From NCBI GenBank assembly GCA_041398825.1, contig JAWKTX010000003.1:501986-565985 (forward strand): a stretch of DNA of 64,000 nt, in the 5' to 3' direction. This document shows, in pieces, positions 51,336 through 63,200 of this stretch (positions within the stretch are counted from its first letter, which is position 1; each line of letters begins with the position of its first letter). The notes below the pieces were generated by a model that saw only the letters and a list, made by a program, of their open reading frames with translations, searched no databases and was not told where the DNA came from. Origin of the DNA: Planctomycetaceae bacterium. Its GTDB lineage: Bacteria; Planctomycetota; Planctomycetia; Planctomycetales; Planctomycetaceae. The position numbers were made by a program, and so were the translations under genes.

Positions 51336-53357
51336 ATGACACCATCCACCCTATTGACATCTGGCGTTTCAGCACATTTCGTCCTCTGGATGACTCTGTC
51401 GATGATTCTGCAGAGTCCCGCGGCAGGCTTTGAGGGTACGCATCCACGTGTTACTTCGGTTGACGTGTCGATTCCTACTCGACGACTGCCGATTGGGATC
51501 GAATGGTTCCGCGGCCATGCTGTGGTAGCTAACTCGAGTTCCGGTTCCATAAGTCTGTTGGCCAGGGAGTCGAACGATGGGACTGTCGAGCCAGTCTTTC
51601 GTATCGCAGCTGAATGGAAGATTGCTTCCAGCCTGAGCGATCTTGCTGTTGTGGGTGACCACATGCTGGTTCTAGATGATGTTCGTCATGAAGTCCTGTT
51701 GGCTTCTTTTGGTACATCGTCGGATTCGAACAATTTGAAATTAACCGAAATCCAATCGTGGATCAGGGTGTCGGCTAAGCCTGTTGCGATAGAAGTGTCA
51801 AGTGATACCAGGACTATCGCAGTGTCCTCTCTGTGGGCTCGGGAAGTGACGCTGGCATCGATCACTGGTGACGGGGAAGCTGAGAACGTTCGACAAATTG
51901 AAATGCCGTTTGCGCCCCGGGAATTGTTGTTCCTGAACGATCAAACCCTGATTGTCGCGGATGCATTTGGCGGCATGCTGGCTGTTGTCGATACCCGTTC
52001 GGGTGCGATTGTCAAACAGAAGACAATTAATGCACACAATATTCGCGGGCTTTGTCTGAGTCACGATGGCAGGGTTCTGCATGTATGCCATCAGACTCTG
52101 AATGGCGAGGCGTTTACCACCTTCGAGCAGGTGTTCTGGGGAGTCCTGATGCAAAACGGATTACAGTCGATTCCCATGACGTCTCTTGTTCCGTCAAACC
52201 TTACGGTCCGAGCAGAACGGAACGATGATGGGAATGCTGCAAAAGAAGATGCTGAAAGGATGGAACAGGAAGCGCGATCGCTGGAAAGAGTTTCGATTGG
52301 AGGTTCTCAGAGCGGCACTCCAACGACCTACCCACTGGGAAGTCCTTCGATGGGGGCTGGTGACCCGGGGAAAATGGTCGTGACAAAAAGTGATACGACA
52401 ATGATTTTGCTGTCGGGCGTCAATGCGATGGCATTTCGCATGGCAAGCCATTTGCCCTTCTCGCGCTTAAAAGTCGGGACCTGTCCCACAGATGTCTGCA
52501 CTGATTCTGCTGAGGAACTCGCTCTTGTTGTGAACAGGTTTGCCGATACGGTTTCTGTTATATCGCTGCAGGGGCCGGAGCCCAAAGTCGTTCAGACGCT
52601 TACTCTTGGTGTGATGCGTCCGATCACGGCAGCGGAACGAGGGCAACAACTATTCTATGATGCGTCGTTGTCGCTGGATGGGTGGTATAGTTGCCATTCA
52701 TGTCACACTGACGGACATACCAACGGTTTATTGTCGGATACAGTAGGCGACGAAGGGCAGGGGGCTCCTAAGCTGGTGTTATCTTTGCTGGGCGCCGGTG
52801 ATACCGGGCCGTGGGCATGGCTGGGAACCAAATCTACTCTGGAATCTCAGATCGAATCCTCTCTGATTGTGTCGATGCAATCACAACTGGACACTGATGA
52901 CTTGCCGGTCCATGACCTGGCCGAGTTTGTCAGGACGCTCGAACCCGCACCATCTGTCTTTGCGGCCAGACACAGCGACGTTGTTCGGACGGAAAAGGAT
53001 CCTCACCGTCAGGGAAACATCAAACGATCCCGGCAACTTTTCGAAACTCTGGGTTGTGCCGATTGTCACGCCGATGATCGTCTGACCAGCGGGCACACAT
53101 TTGACGTTGGTATTCAGGATGAGACCGGGCACAGCGAGTTCAACCCCCCGTCGCTTCGCGGTATCAGCCAGAGGAACCGTTTCTTCCACGACGGGCGAGC
53201 GACTTCGCTGGCCGATGTGCTTCGCTCCGGGCATCCGGGAAAGTGGCGTGATCCATCGGAATCAAAGGGATCACCCGGTGCCGCCGCTGACCAATTGTCC
53301 GGCTCCCTTACAGCAGAACAGATTTCGCTGGTACTTGATCTGCTGAATCGGCTTTAG
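51336..53357 (+). CDS. Beta-propeller protein with MauG/CCP-like di-heme domain, exported
   Basis: A 673-residue secreted protein. A signal-like hydrophobic start is followed by a YVTN-type propeller (about 40-430) with 'LPIGIEWFRGHAVVANSSSG', 'NIRGLCLSHDGRVLHV' and 'NRFADTVSVISL'. The C-terminal part carries CHSCH near 454 and CADCH near 568, with 'WLGTKSTLESQI' and 'RFFHDGRATSLADVLRSGHP', the layout of MauG/cytochrome-c peroxidase-like proteins. A charged insert (ERMEQEARSLERVS) interrupts the propeller. It probably takes part in periplasmic redox chemistry; the substrate is unknown. Confidence 0.87.
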   Translation: MTPSTLLTSGVSAHFVLWMTLSMILQSPAAGFEGTHPRVTSVDVSIPTRRLPIGIEWFRGHAVVANSSSGSISLLARESNDGTVEPVFRIAAEWKIASSLSDLAVVGDHMLVLDDVRHEVLLASFGTSSDSNNLKLTEIQSWIRVSAKPVAIEVSSDTRTIAVSSLWAREVTLASITGDGEAENVRQIEMPFAPRELLFLNDQTLIVADAFGGMLAVVDTRSGAIVKQKTINAHNIRGLCLSHDGRVLHVCHQTLNGEAFTTFEQVFWGVLMQNGLQSIPMTSLVPSNLTVRAERNDDGNAAKEDAERMEQEARSLERVSIGGSQSGTPTTYPLGSPSMGAGDPGKMVVTKSDTTMILLSGVNAMAFRMASHLPFSRLKVGTCPTDVCTDSAEELALVVNRFADTVSVISLQGPEPKVVQTLTLGVMRPITAAERGQQLFYDASLSLDGWYSCHSCHTDGHTNGLLSDTVGDEGQGAPKLVLSLLGAGDTGPWAWLGTKSTLESQIESSLIVSMQSQLDTDDLPVHDLAEFVRTLEPAPSVFAARHSDVVRTEKDPHRQGNIKRSRQLFETLGCADCHADDRLTSGHTFDVGIQDETGHSEFNPPSLRGISQRNRFFHDGRATSLADVLRSGHPGKWRDPSESKGSPGAAADQLSGSLTAEQISLVLDLLNRL

Positions 53358-53639
53358 TGAATTGATTCCTTGCGGCATCTGCAGGCAGATTCCCTCAGAG
53401 TCCCGTCTGTGTTCGATGCGACGAACGCAGCTATAGGCGACGAAGACAGGCATTGGCGATGAAACGGGGCCATTTGCGACCAAACACACGAATTCTCTGA
53501 ACGATTCTCTGCTTACGGTTGCTCTAAGAACACTGCTTTTCGGGTCAGGGACGGCCTATTCTTCGCAATTTGGCAGCCTTGACGTAGACTGCAGGTGATG
53601 AGATCTGTCCGTTTGACCATGCAAAATCGAAGGTGACCT
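53358..53639. other. Promoter space for the giant-protein locus
   Basis: 282 bases without a gene. TTGACG near 53580 is a weak -35 candidate, and AAGGTGA sits 5-6 bases before the ATG at 53640 as ribosome site. No terminator was seen. Confidence 0.35.
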
Positions 53640-56600
53640 ATGTCACGCTTGCTCAGTATCGTTCTGCTTCTGCAGTTTTGGATTCTCTTCTGTCCCCCGC
53701 TGACTGTGGCTCAGGAGTCCGATGCCCCTGAGGAACTGAACAGCCCCGAGACTTCTGAGCCTGATCCGGGCGACAAATCTCCAGCGGCCGCAGAATCCGC
53801 ACTCGCGGAAAAATGGGATCGACTCATTTATGTCCCTTTTCGTGAATTGCAGAAGGTATTTGACAATCAGGATGCGTCGGTCGTCATTCCCTACCGGGAA
53901 TATATGGACCTGATACAGAAGTACCTGGATGCTCAGGACAGAAAGAACGGCTGGTCTCCCGATGCGGTCGTGACATCGTCAACCTACACGGCGGTCGTCG
54001 ACAGAGATGTCGTTCGGATTCGAGCGGAATTGCAACTGAAGGTCATGAAGGACGGATGGGTACGAGTTCCTCTGGCGTTTGGTTCAGCAGCGACAGGGAA
54101 GGTCCTCCCGGCGGATGGTTCAGTGTTGCTGAAGGGGACAGGTGAGGGTCAGTACGAATTATTGGTACGTGGTGCAGGCGACAAGAAGGTTGAGATCGAG
54201 TTGTTGGCTAGTGTGCGGACGTCGCCCGAAAGCAAATCGTTTTCACTGAAATGTCTGCCGACCGGCATCAGTGAGTTGCTTTTTACTGTACCGGAGGCTG
54301 ATCAGTCAGTAACCATCACACCCTTGCAGGTCCTTCTGCCATTCGATTCGTCCTCTGAAAAGAACGCGGGCGAGGAGACAACGGTCAAGGCAAGTCTGGG
54401 TTCGGTTGCTCAATTCGAAGTGCAGTGGAATCCGCGCGCCGGTACAAAGCCGGTTATGGATCTGTTGGCAAGTGCATCCACCGTCTCGACGGTCCGAATT
54501 GAAACGGGTCTCATCCAGACGACATCAAAGATCGATTACGAGGTGCTGCGTGGTGAACTTCGCGATGTTGGTGTGCTCGCCCCTCTGGATGCCCGCATTA
54601 TCGACGTTGTTTCGTCAAGCGGCCGGATCCGATCATGGAACGTCACGTCTGTCGGTGAGACCCATCAATTAATTTCGATGGAATTGATTTCCCCGATTAC
54701 CGATCGGTTTCAGGTAGAAGTACAATCCGAACGCACACCCACCAGCGACACTATTCAGATTGTCGGTAAGGCTGATGACGGGAAGCTTCAGGGCATCCAT
54801 GCGGACGCTGTTGTTCGCGAATCCGGTCGAATACTTGTCAGTACGGACTCATCCCTGACGACTGTTGTAAAATTGCAGTCTGGCATGAAACGCGTTGATG
54901 CCGGGGCAGCAGGAAAGTCAGGTTCGTCAGTCGGTTCAGAATTGCAGCAGGCGTGGGAGTTCAGCGGGACCACGGGGAAGCTGGTTCTGCAGCTGAAACC
55001 CGTGGAACCGCGAATCCTGGTCGACCAGACGTCGAGGCTCATCTTTGATGACGACGAACTCCGGCTTTCGTCAAAGCTGGATTACACAGTCGAACGAGCG
55101 GGAGTCTTTCAGCTTCAGCTGAAGTTTCCGGATTCACTGAATATCGACACAGTTCGCGCGGACGGAATGAGCGAATTCAATGTCGATAAGGCTGCGGGTC
55201 AGCTGACGCTTTCACTGACTCAGAAACGAATGGGTGCCATCACCGTCGAAATTACAGGGCATCAGTCATTCAACGCGACAGAAGAAAATGTCGAATCGGA
55301 ATTACCGACGATTACACCGGTCGACACAGAACGCGAGACTGGCCGCATTCTTGTCTACGCGCCACAGTTTGTGGATGTCACGACCGTGGAAGAAAAACTG
55401 GTTGGTGTCTTTCCATTCAAGTCTGAAGATGCGGAAACAGTCGGTCGTGCGGTCCGTGTTTCCTCCTGGAATTATACTCGACGGCCGGTTGCTGTCTTTG
55501 TTCGAACGACACCTCGCCCCGCACAATTGTCCGCAACGGTCGCCACAACTGTTCGAGTGGAACCGGAGATGACGCGGCAAAACAGTATCATCACATTCAA
55601 CATCCAGAATGCTGGTATTGATACATTCAAAGTCGCTGTCCCGGAACTCGTTGCCGGTGATGTAAGATTTCGGACCGTCAGTCGCGAACACGTGATTCAG
55701 CAGCGAAATCGCGCTGAGCAATCAGTAGATGGCTGGGTGACATGGACGCTTGTCCTTCAGAATGAGACAACCGGAGACGTTCGAATTGGCGTTGACTGGG
55801 ACAATCGTTCTGCGGACGGTGAAGAGAATGGCGACACCACGCCCGTACAGAATGAAAACAGCCCGGCTTCGTTTCGTACGATCCCGGTGGAACCGCCACG
55901 TGTGCTGCCGCCGTTTGCAGCCGATCAGAATGAGCGACGTCGAGTTACTTTAACGCAGGTTCGCGGCGAAATTCGTTTGCTAAGACATGAGTCCCTGTCG
56001 ATTGAGGCAGACAGTCAGGGGGACGCGGTAGAAGCCATCGATGTGCGAGAACTGGAGTTGATGGATGCTGACGGCTATCTGGCCTATCGATATTTCAGTC
56101 AGCCTGCGTCCGTAGCTATTCGTGTCCGAAAACACGAAATCCATGAAGTCGTTGAGACCGTCGTTCAGCGATCTTTGATAGAAGTTGTAACGGAGAAACA
56201 GGCGATGGCGTCCTATCGATGCCGTTACCGGATTGTGACCAGCGAACGGCAGCGACTACGGATCGATCTTCGTGAAGACTGTGACCTGCAGGCGCCGACA
56301 ATTAATGGTCAGAGAACGACGGTTGAACGCGCAACGGATGTTCAGTCTGCCGAAGGCAATGAGGCGTATTACGTCAACATCAGTCGTGATGATAACTCTG
56401 GCGAACCATTTCTGCTCACGATTCAGTTTCGATGTCCTCTGGATGGGGTCCCCTACCAGAAACGTGGAAGTGTTCTGCCGCTGATGCTTCCTGTAATCGG
56501 TCAGGATGATGGTTCGACCGTGATTCAGCAGAGCATACTGGCCGTGTGGGCTCCAAAGGATATTTCGTTTATCGGTGACCCCGATCGGTGGAACCAGTTT

Positions 56601-57242
56601 GGCAGGTCGAAGGTTTCGTGGTTCCGCCCGTTTGATTCTCCAACATCCGAATCGTCAACGTCTGGTTTGAACGAATGGTTGGACGATCAGTTCAATGGTT
56701 CGGCGGAGTTTGCACGTCAGGGAAACGTGAGTCTGTATCAATCCGTCGGGCGTCAGTCAGAAGTCGTTTTAACCTGGTGGAATCGTCCGTTTCTGTTTCT
56801 GGTTATCAGCGGGACAGTCATTCTCGCCGCGCTGATTCTGCGCCGCACACCATGGGAAAACCGAATCACCATGTTGCTGCTGGCCTCCTTCCTTGTTTCT
56901 GTCTGGTGGTTGAAAGATGGCTACGCAGCTTTGCAGTTTCTGACTGCTGCGTGGCCAGGCGTTTGTATTGGCGGTGCGATCTGGTTTGTCAATTTGCTGC
57001 TTGGGTCTGGTGGAGACGCCCGGACGGGACATTCCTCGCAAACCGGAGATGATGGCGGGGGCGGTCATTCGCAAGCTGTGGTGTCCCCGTCGGCAACATC
57101 AGTGCCTGACACACCGGCATCTGGTACACAGGAATCTGCAGTGGCACCGAAGTTAGATGCAACATTCACTGCAACTCCTGTGGTGTCGCCAGCCCCTGAA
57201 GTGGTTGATGCGATGAATAAACTGATGGGAGGGTCAAAATAA
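53640..57242 (+). CDS. Giant exported protein 1 (1200 residues), planctomycete-type, function unknown
   Basis: A secreted or membrane-anchored protein with a signal peptide (about 1-25), an acidic linker, and then a recognisable opening motif 'IYVPFRELQKVFDNQDASVV' followed by 'IPYREYMDLIQKYLDA'. A related motif begins the next gene. About 950 residues of beta-rich sequence follow, with no catalytic signature. Near the end lie two or three membrane helices ('FLFLVISGTVILAALILRR', 'ITMLLLASFLVSVWWL') and a cytoplasmic Ser/Gly-rich tail. The stop TAA shares its last base with the ATG of the next gene (TAATG), so the two are translationally coupled. A structural or surface role is an inference. 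Confidence 0.85.
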   Translation: MSRLLSIVLLLQFWILFCPPLTVAQESDAPEELNSPETSEPDPGDKSPAAAESALAEKWDRLIYVPFRELQKVFDNQDASVVIPYREYMDLIQKYLDAQDRKNGWSPDAVVTSSTYTAVVDRDVVRIRAELQLKVMKDGWVRVPLAFGSAATGKVLPADGSVLLKGTGEGQYELLVRGAGDKKVEIELLASVRTSPESKSFSLKCLPTGISELLFTVPEADQSVTITPLQVLLPFDSSSEKNAGEETTVKASLGSVAQFEVQWNPRAGTKPVMDLLASASTVSTVRIETGLIQTTSKIDYEVLRGELRDVGVLAPLDARIIDVVSSSGRIRSWNVTSVGETHQLISMELISPITDRFQVEVQSERTPTSDTIQIVGKADDGKLQGIHADAVVRESGRILVSTDSSLTTVVKLQSGMKRVDAGAAGKSGSSVGSELQQAWEFSGTTGKLVLQLKPVEPRILVDQTSRLIFDDDELRLSSKLDYTVERAGVFQLQLKFPDSLNIDTVRADGMSEFNVDKAAGQLTLSLTQKRMGAITVEITGHQSFNATEENVESELPTITPVDTERETGRILVYAPQFVDVTTVEEKLVGVFPFKSEDAETVGRAVRVSSWNYTRRPVAVFVRTTPRPAQLSATVATTVRVEPEMTRQNSIITFNIQNAGIDTFKVAVPELVAGDVRFRTVSREHVIQQRNRAEQSVDGWVTWTLVLQNETTGDVRIGVDWDNRSADGEENGDTTPVQNENSPASFRTIPVEPPRVLPPFAADQNERRRVTLTQVRGEIRLLRHESLSIEADSQGDAVEAIDVRELELMDADGYLAYRYFSQPASVAIRVRKHEIHEVVETVVQRSLIEVVTEKQAMASYRCRYRIVTSERQRLRIDLREDCDLQAPTINGQRTTVERATDVQSAEGNEAYYVNISRDDNSGEPFLLTIQFRCPLDGVPYQKRGSVLPLMLPVIGQDDGSTVIQQSILAVWAPKDISFIGDPDRWNQFGRSKVSWFRPFDSPTSESSTSGLNEWLDDQFNGSAEFARQGNVSLYQSVGRQSEVVLTWWNRPFLFLVISGTVILAALILRRTPWENRITMLLLASFLVSVWWLKDGYAALQFLTAAWPGVCIGGAIWFVNLLLGSGGDARTGHSSQTGDDGGGGHSQAVVSPSATSVPDTPASGTQESAVAPKLDATFTATPVVSPAPEVVDAMNKLMGGSK

Positions 57243-60200
57243 TGACAAACGGTGCCTCTCACATTCGGTTGATTCAAAAAGAACTTTGCTGGTCCGGATG
57301 GCTGACCGGCTTCCTCTTGTTCATCTGCACGTTGCCAGCATTTCTGCCATGTTGCATGGCACAGGACGCAACGACCGGGACACTGCCGCTTCAGAATGAA
57401 CGTTTTATTCCTGCGGATCAGCTGGATGTACTGTTCGAGCGGGATGGAGGCGGTGTTCTGATGCCGCGTTCGCAGTTTCGAGAGCTGCTTGCCAGGGCGA
57501 AAGCAAACGCAGCCGCGGATAATCAAAAGCCTCCCGGCATGATTATCGACCAGATTCAAGTCAAAGTAACGCCTCAGGATCAGCATGCTGTTGTGATCAT
57601 GGACGCGATCGTTCGGCAATTTGTGGATGAATGGCAGGTGGTCAGCCTGCCGATTGGGAATCTGCTCGTCGAAAAATTTACGCAGGGTGACGCCCCCGTG
57701 GCCGAGGGCTCGGAGTCGGATGCTTTGGAGCAGCGGAAAGTGATTGTTGCCTCGCGAGATCCCCGGGACAATGGCCGCCTGTTACTTGCGGGTTCGAATT
57801 CCGGTGAATTCAGGATCCAGATCACGATGTCGACCCCGCTGGTGCGAAGCGGTAGTGATCGTTCGACGGCCTTTCGTTTGCCGCAGTTGCCTTCGACCAT
57901 TCTGGCGGTTGATTGTCCGGAGGGGCAGCACATTCTGGTCAACAATCAGGAACTGGAACGACCATCCGGCGATTCTGGCAACGTGACCTATCGTGTGCCT
58001 GCTGGTGGTGCAGACGATGTTCGGATTCAGTGGACAACCCGGAAACGGCAGAGCGAATCGCAAACTCTGCTGTTTGTTCACACAGATGGATTCCTGCAGA
58101 TTCAGAAGGAAGCGATTCGCTGGCGATCGGAATCTCTTGTCAGCATCTTCGGCGGCAGCATCAATGAGCTCTCCGTGAGAGTTCCATCGCGCTTGGAAGT
58201 CACCGGTGTCGAGTCGGCTGGATTAGAATCATGGCGTCTTGAAGATGATGTTGACCAGCCCGGGATGACTCGACTTGTTCTCTCCTGGCGTCAACCATTT
58301 TCAAAGGATCGCATCATCCAGATTCATGGGGTTGCACCGGTGACCGCTGAAAAGAGTCAGGCAGTTCCAACGCTGGAATTCCTGAATGTGAATTCCCACG
58401 CCGGGCGTCTGGCGGTTTCGCATGAAGGTGGATTAAGACTGACAGCTGAAACGGGTGCGGGAATTCGTACCACAGCGACAGAACATGGCTCGCAGGATTC
58501 GGGTTCCATCTCTGTTTTTGATTTCTGGATTCAGAACTTCGACCTGAGCGTGGCAATTAAGCCCAGAGATCGTGAATTGTTTGCTGAATCTGTCTCGGAT
58601 CTCAGTATTCAGGATCGCATTCTGTCGTATTCCACGGTGATGACTCTGGAAACGCTGAATGCCCCTTTGTTTGATGTTCGCCTGACCCTCCCTGCCGACT
58701 GGGAACTCGCATCGCTCCGAATTGCTGATCAACCTGCGGACTGGCGTGTTGGAGAAACTGATAACCGAGTTGTGGTCTCATTGCCTGAAACTGTGGAAGC
58801 GGGCGGCTTGACGGAAATTACGGCCACGCTGACTCGATCCATTGATGATCCCGCAACGGAGCAGAAAGTCGAACTGCCGGTTGTGGTCGCCTCGGACGCA
58901 ACACTGGCAGGCGGTACATACGTTGTGAACTTTGCGAACGATCTGGCTGTGGCTCCGCTTCGCCTGACAGGGCTGGAACCCGCTTCGGGATCAGCCGAAT
59001 CACTCAGCTTCCGGAACGTCGGAACTGAGATTGCGGGCGAACTCACGATTATTCGTCGCGCGTCACAACTGACATCTCGTTCTGTCCTTCGCACCTGGGC
59101 AACTGCTCGTGAGTTGGCGATTGACGCTCAAATTTCTGTGGACGTCATGAATGGAACGGTGCAGACGCTGACGGTTCGGGTGCCGGAATCGTTTGGAGAC
59201 CGCGTTCATTTTCAGGTGACCGGAACAGGCCCGATTCCGGGGTATGAGTCAGTACCGTTCGTGCATGACGTCAATCTGGAGGAGCAGACTCCTCTGGATG
59301 TTGCTGAAGGCATGCGTCCTTTTCTTCTGAAACTAAGCCAGCGGTTCTCCGGATCGATTTCATTGCTGGCCACGGTCCGTCAGGCTCGGGAACTCAACAC
59401 ATCGATTCCCGCGCCGACCATTCGCGTGGACAACGCTGTGCGGCAGCACGGCGTGCTGGTATTTGAAGCTTACCCGGAGCAGCAATTGAAGGTGGCCTCG
59501 GATGTTTCAACGATTAACGGGCTGTTTGCGGCGGATGCAGGACTGGCAGGGGATCCTGCACCCGGGACGAATCGTCGCGTGGCTTTGACGTATCGTTTTG
59601 TGAAGCCTGGCTACTCATTTTCAGTGGACGAAATCCGGTTCGACACGGAATCGGTGCCATCAGCGGTCATCACAGAAGTCAGGAATACCTGCCTGTTGAA
59701 TGATTCGGAGACTGTCCAGCGTTCCTGTCTCGCTCAGTTCCAGTCCAGCGGTGTGCAAACGGTCCGATTCCGTTTGCCGCAATCCGGGCAATCCTACTTG
59801 TGGTCAGCGATGCTGGATGGTGAGCCAATCGAAGTCCGGCACGAGGATGCAACGGATCAGGACAGCAACGAGGGGGAGTCAACGCGAACGGCACAGTATC
59901 TTGTCGCTGTTCCATCCAGCGTGCGTGGGCAGGACGGCATCAGTCGGTTTTCGTTGAATCTGGTTTTCGAAACGGTTAACAGGACGTCGGGATTGCCGGG
60001 GCAGTTTGAACAGGATTCGGTGACATTTTCGATCGACGTGGGCAATTCGCAGTCTGCCGACATTGATGTGCTGGAGCAGACCTGGAATGTTCATTATCCG
60101 CAATCTTCTCTGCTGGTTGACAGTGCCGGGCTTGTCTCGCCGACGAACGGGACCGATCAACCAGGATGGTTTCAGAACATGATGAACATTGAGTTTCCAT

Positions 60201-63200
60201 CCCGGGATATTGTCGTGCGTCGCGGTGTTTCTTTGGCGGTCGTTTGCCTGAGCCTCTTTGTCGTCACGGTGCTTGTGTGGCAAAGGCGATATTTGCTGGT
60301 CAGCCTCGGTGGAATTTTGCTCGTCTTCTGGTTGCTGATGCCTGTTGGCCTTCGACAGGTTGCAAGCGTCGATCAACTTGCGCCGGGAGTCGGAGGCTAC
60401 GAAGATTTTTCAACTGCTGATATTCCACTTCCGCCGCCTTCTGATGTCGAAATGTCCAACGCGTACGGCGGTATGGGCGGTATGGGCGGTATGGGCGGTA
60501 TGGGCGGAGGCGGATTCGGAGGCGGAGGCGGAGGCGGAGGTATGGGGGGGCCTGGTGCCGGCGGCTTTGCAGGCAGTCCCGGTAGCATTGGTTTTGATGC
60601 GGACGAAGCCGCGAACCGGAACTCATTAACACAACCTTCAGGTCAGCCCCCAGTGCCATTGTCGATGGAGTTTCCTCGTGAGAATGACCGTCCGTCCAGA
60701 GCACTGGCGGATGAGCAGAGTTCATCTGATCCGTTCGCCATTTCTCCGGCAATCAATGCTCCCCTCTCTACACTTGAACCGACGACTGGATTGGCCGATG
60801 CCCGTGAATCGAAGGTCAGGAAACGTGGAACCGCGCGGTTATCAGTGCAGGTTGGGCTTCAGGTCCCCGACGATTTTCAGCAACGTGAATTCCGGACGGT
60901 AGGAGACGCTGCCTCCACGCGACCAATGCTCAGTGTCGTTGTGCAAAGTGAACAGCAGATTGCCGCCATACGATTCGTGTCAGCAATGCTTGTTCTCTGC
61001 CTGATATGGTGGGTTCGAAATTCGACGCGTTCACGCCGACTGACATGTGTCGTCGTGTTGTTGCTGGGTTGCGCTGGCGCTGTCCCCGTTGTTGCAAATC
61101 AATGGCAGTGTGTACTCGACGGAGGCATTATTGGTTCGATGATCGGAATTCTGGTCTGGATTGGACGTTCGTGTGGCCGTCGGATCCCCCGTTTGTTGTC
61201 ATCGAATCGTTCATCGGTCGTGCAAACATCTGTTCGAGCCACGCTGATTTTTCTTGCCGTCACGTGGTCGGGAATTGTGGGGCAGAATTCGGGGTGCGGA
61301 GTCGCCGCGGCTCAGGAAACAGACGTCTATGATGCCCCGTCTGTTGTCGTTCCGTACGGCGGAGATGAACCGGCGTTGAGAGCGAATAAGGTCTTTATTG
61401 AACGTTCGACATTTGAAAAGCTGTTTCGACAGGCTTACCCCGGTCAATTGCCGAACCCCGGGAAATCGCCTTTGAAAGCCGAAGTTATTGCCGCCTTCTA
61501 TAAAGCAGATGGATTCGAACAGGTGAGCGGCAACCAGTATGTGCTCCATGTTCGCGCTCGCTACGTCGCGTTCCTTCCGTCTGACCAAAGCCAGCAGATT
61601 CAATTGCCGCTTGGTGCTGTTGGAATTCGCAAAGCCCTGGTGGATGGTGATTCCGCGGTACTGTTGCCTGGTTCACAGTCTGTCGATGCAGCAGCAGTCC
61701 TGGAAACAACCGTCGTTAATAATGAACCCAGTCAGCAGCAGGCTGTACCACAGCAGGCAGTATCGCAGCACCCAGAAAACGCCTCCGCCGGAATGATGTC
61801 TGCAGGGGCTTATCTGGTAAATGTTTCCGGCCGCGGGCTCCATGTTATTGATTTGAATTTTGATGTTTCGGCCGAATTAGAGGGCGGTGCTGGGCGGTTA
61901 GAGATTCCCTTTCGTCCGGTCGCGACTGGTACGCTGGAATTCGAACTTCCGGGTGATGAAGAAGAACTGGAGCTTCGCGTCAATGGCCGATCGAATTCTT
62001 ATCGTCGCGACGGAAGAATCGTCATTCTTCCGATTTCGTCGCTTTCACACACACGCATTCAATGGCAGCCTGCTTCCATTCGAAACGCCAGTGACATTGT
62101 CGTGCATTCGTCATCCACCTCGGCCCTTATCCTGAGCGACACGGGTTTAAGATGGCTCTCGTCGATCGAGATTTCATGTCGACAAGGGGAACTCCAGGAA
62201 CTGCAGATCGATATTCCGGCTGGGTATGCCGTGCAATCGATTACCGGGACGGATGTTTCGGGGTGGAGTATCAGCGACGAAGCTGACGCACGCACCGTAC
62301 AGCTGCAGTTTCAGCGAGCTGTTAATGATAAGACGCAAATTGAGCTGCAGTTGTATTCAAATTTGTCTGTAGGTGATACCCCGGCGCGTATCTCGGTGCC
62401 GGTGCCGGTTGTGCGCAGTGCGACCCGTGACCTGGGTGTTGTGACGATGCTTGCCGGGAAACAATTTCAAGTGCGTTCCGATGCGCTTTCAGCGGTGACT
62501 CAGTTGAATCCTCAGGACGCGACTCTGCCGGAGATTGCGTTAGCTCAGGAGAAAGAACAGGCTGTGCGCCGACTGCTTGCGTGGCGATTTACACGACAGC
62601 CCGCTTCGATCGAAGTTCGTGCCACACGGACTTCTGATGAAATCCGTGTCAACGCGCTGCATGCAATGAGACTGGAGCCGCAACGGCAGCTCTGGTCCAG
62701 TCGATTTGAGATTCAGATTACCGGTGCCCCTCGCTCCCGATTCGATGTCGTTGTTCCTTCGGATTTCCTGGCACTGGAAGTTCAGGCGACCGGTCTGGGT
62801 GACTGGTTTTTTGACAGCGTCGCCAATAGTGAGGCCGGTGGTGATACGAAACTGCTGACTATTCAGCTACAGCATGCTACGACGGGAAAGGTTCACATTG
62901 CCGTACAGGGTCAACAGGATCGATCGGCAGACCAGAGTCAGCTGAATCTGAGTGCTTCGCGAATTCTGCAGGCCACTTCGGCAGCTGCCCAGATGGCTGT
63001 TTGGCTTGATGCGGCATCAGAAAATGCCGGAGTCGAATCGGGCGATTGGCAGATACGTGGCTCAGAAGTCCTTGCGGATGATTACCGTAAGCTCATTGCC
63101 GCTCCACCATCGGTCAGCTTCTGGACCAACAGAAATTCTCCCGGGCCTGTTGCACTCAAACTACGCCGCGCTGTTCCGGCATTCATCGCAGAATCTGTCA

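Noticed and set aside
60466..60545. CRISPR-like array
   Set aside because: Unit length is 9 bases with no spacers; it is a coding tandem repeat.
60397..60588. Proline-run protein on the minus strand
   Set aside because: It is only the reverse reading of the Gly-rich repeat in the giant gene.
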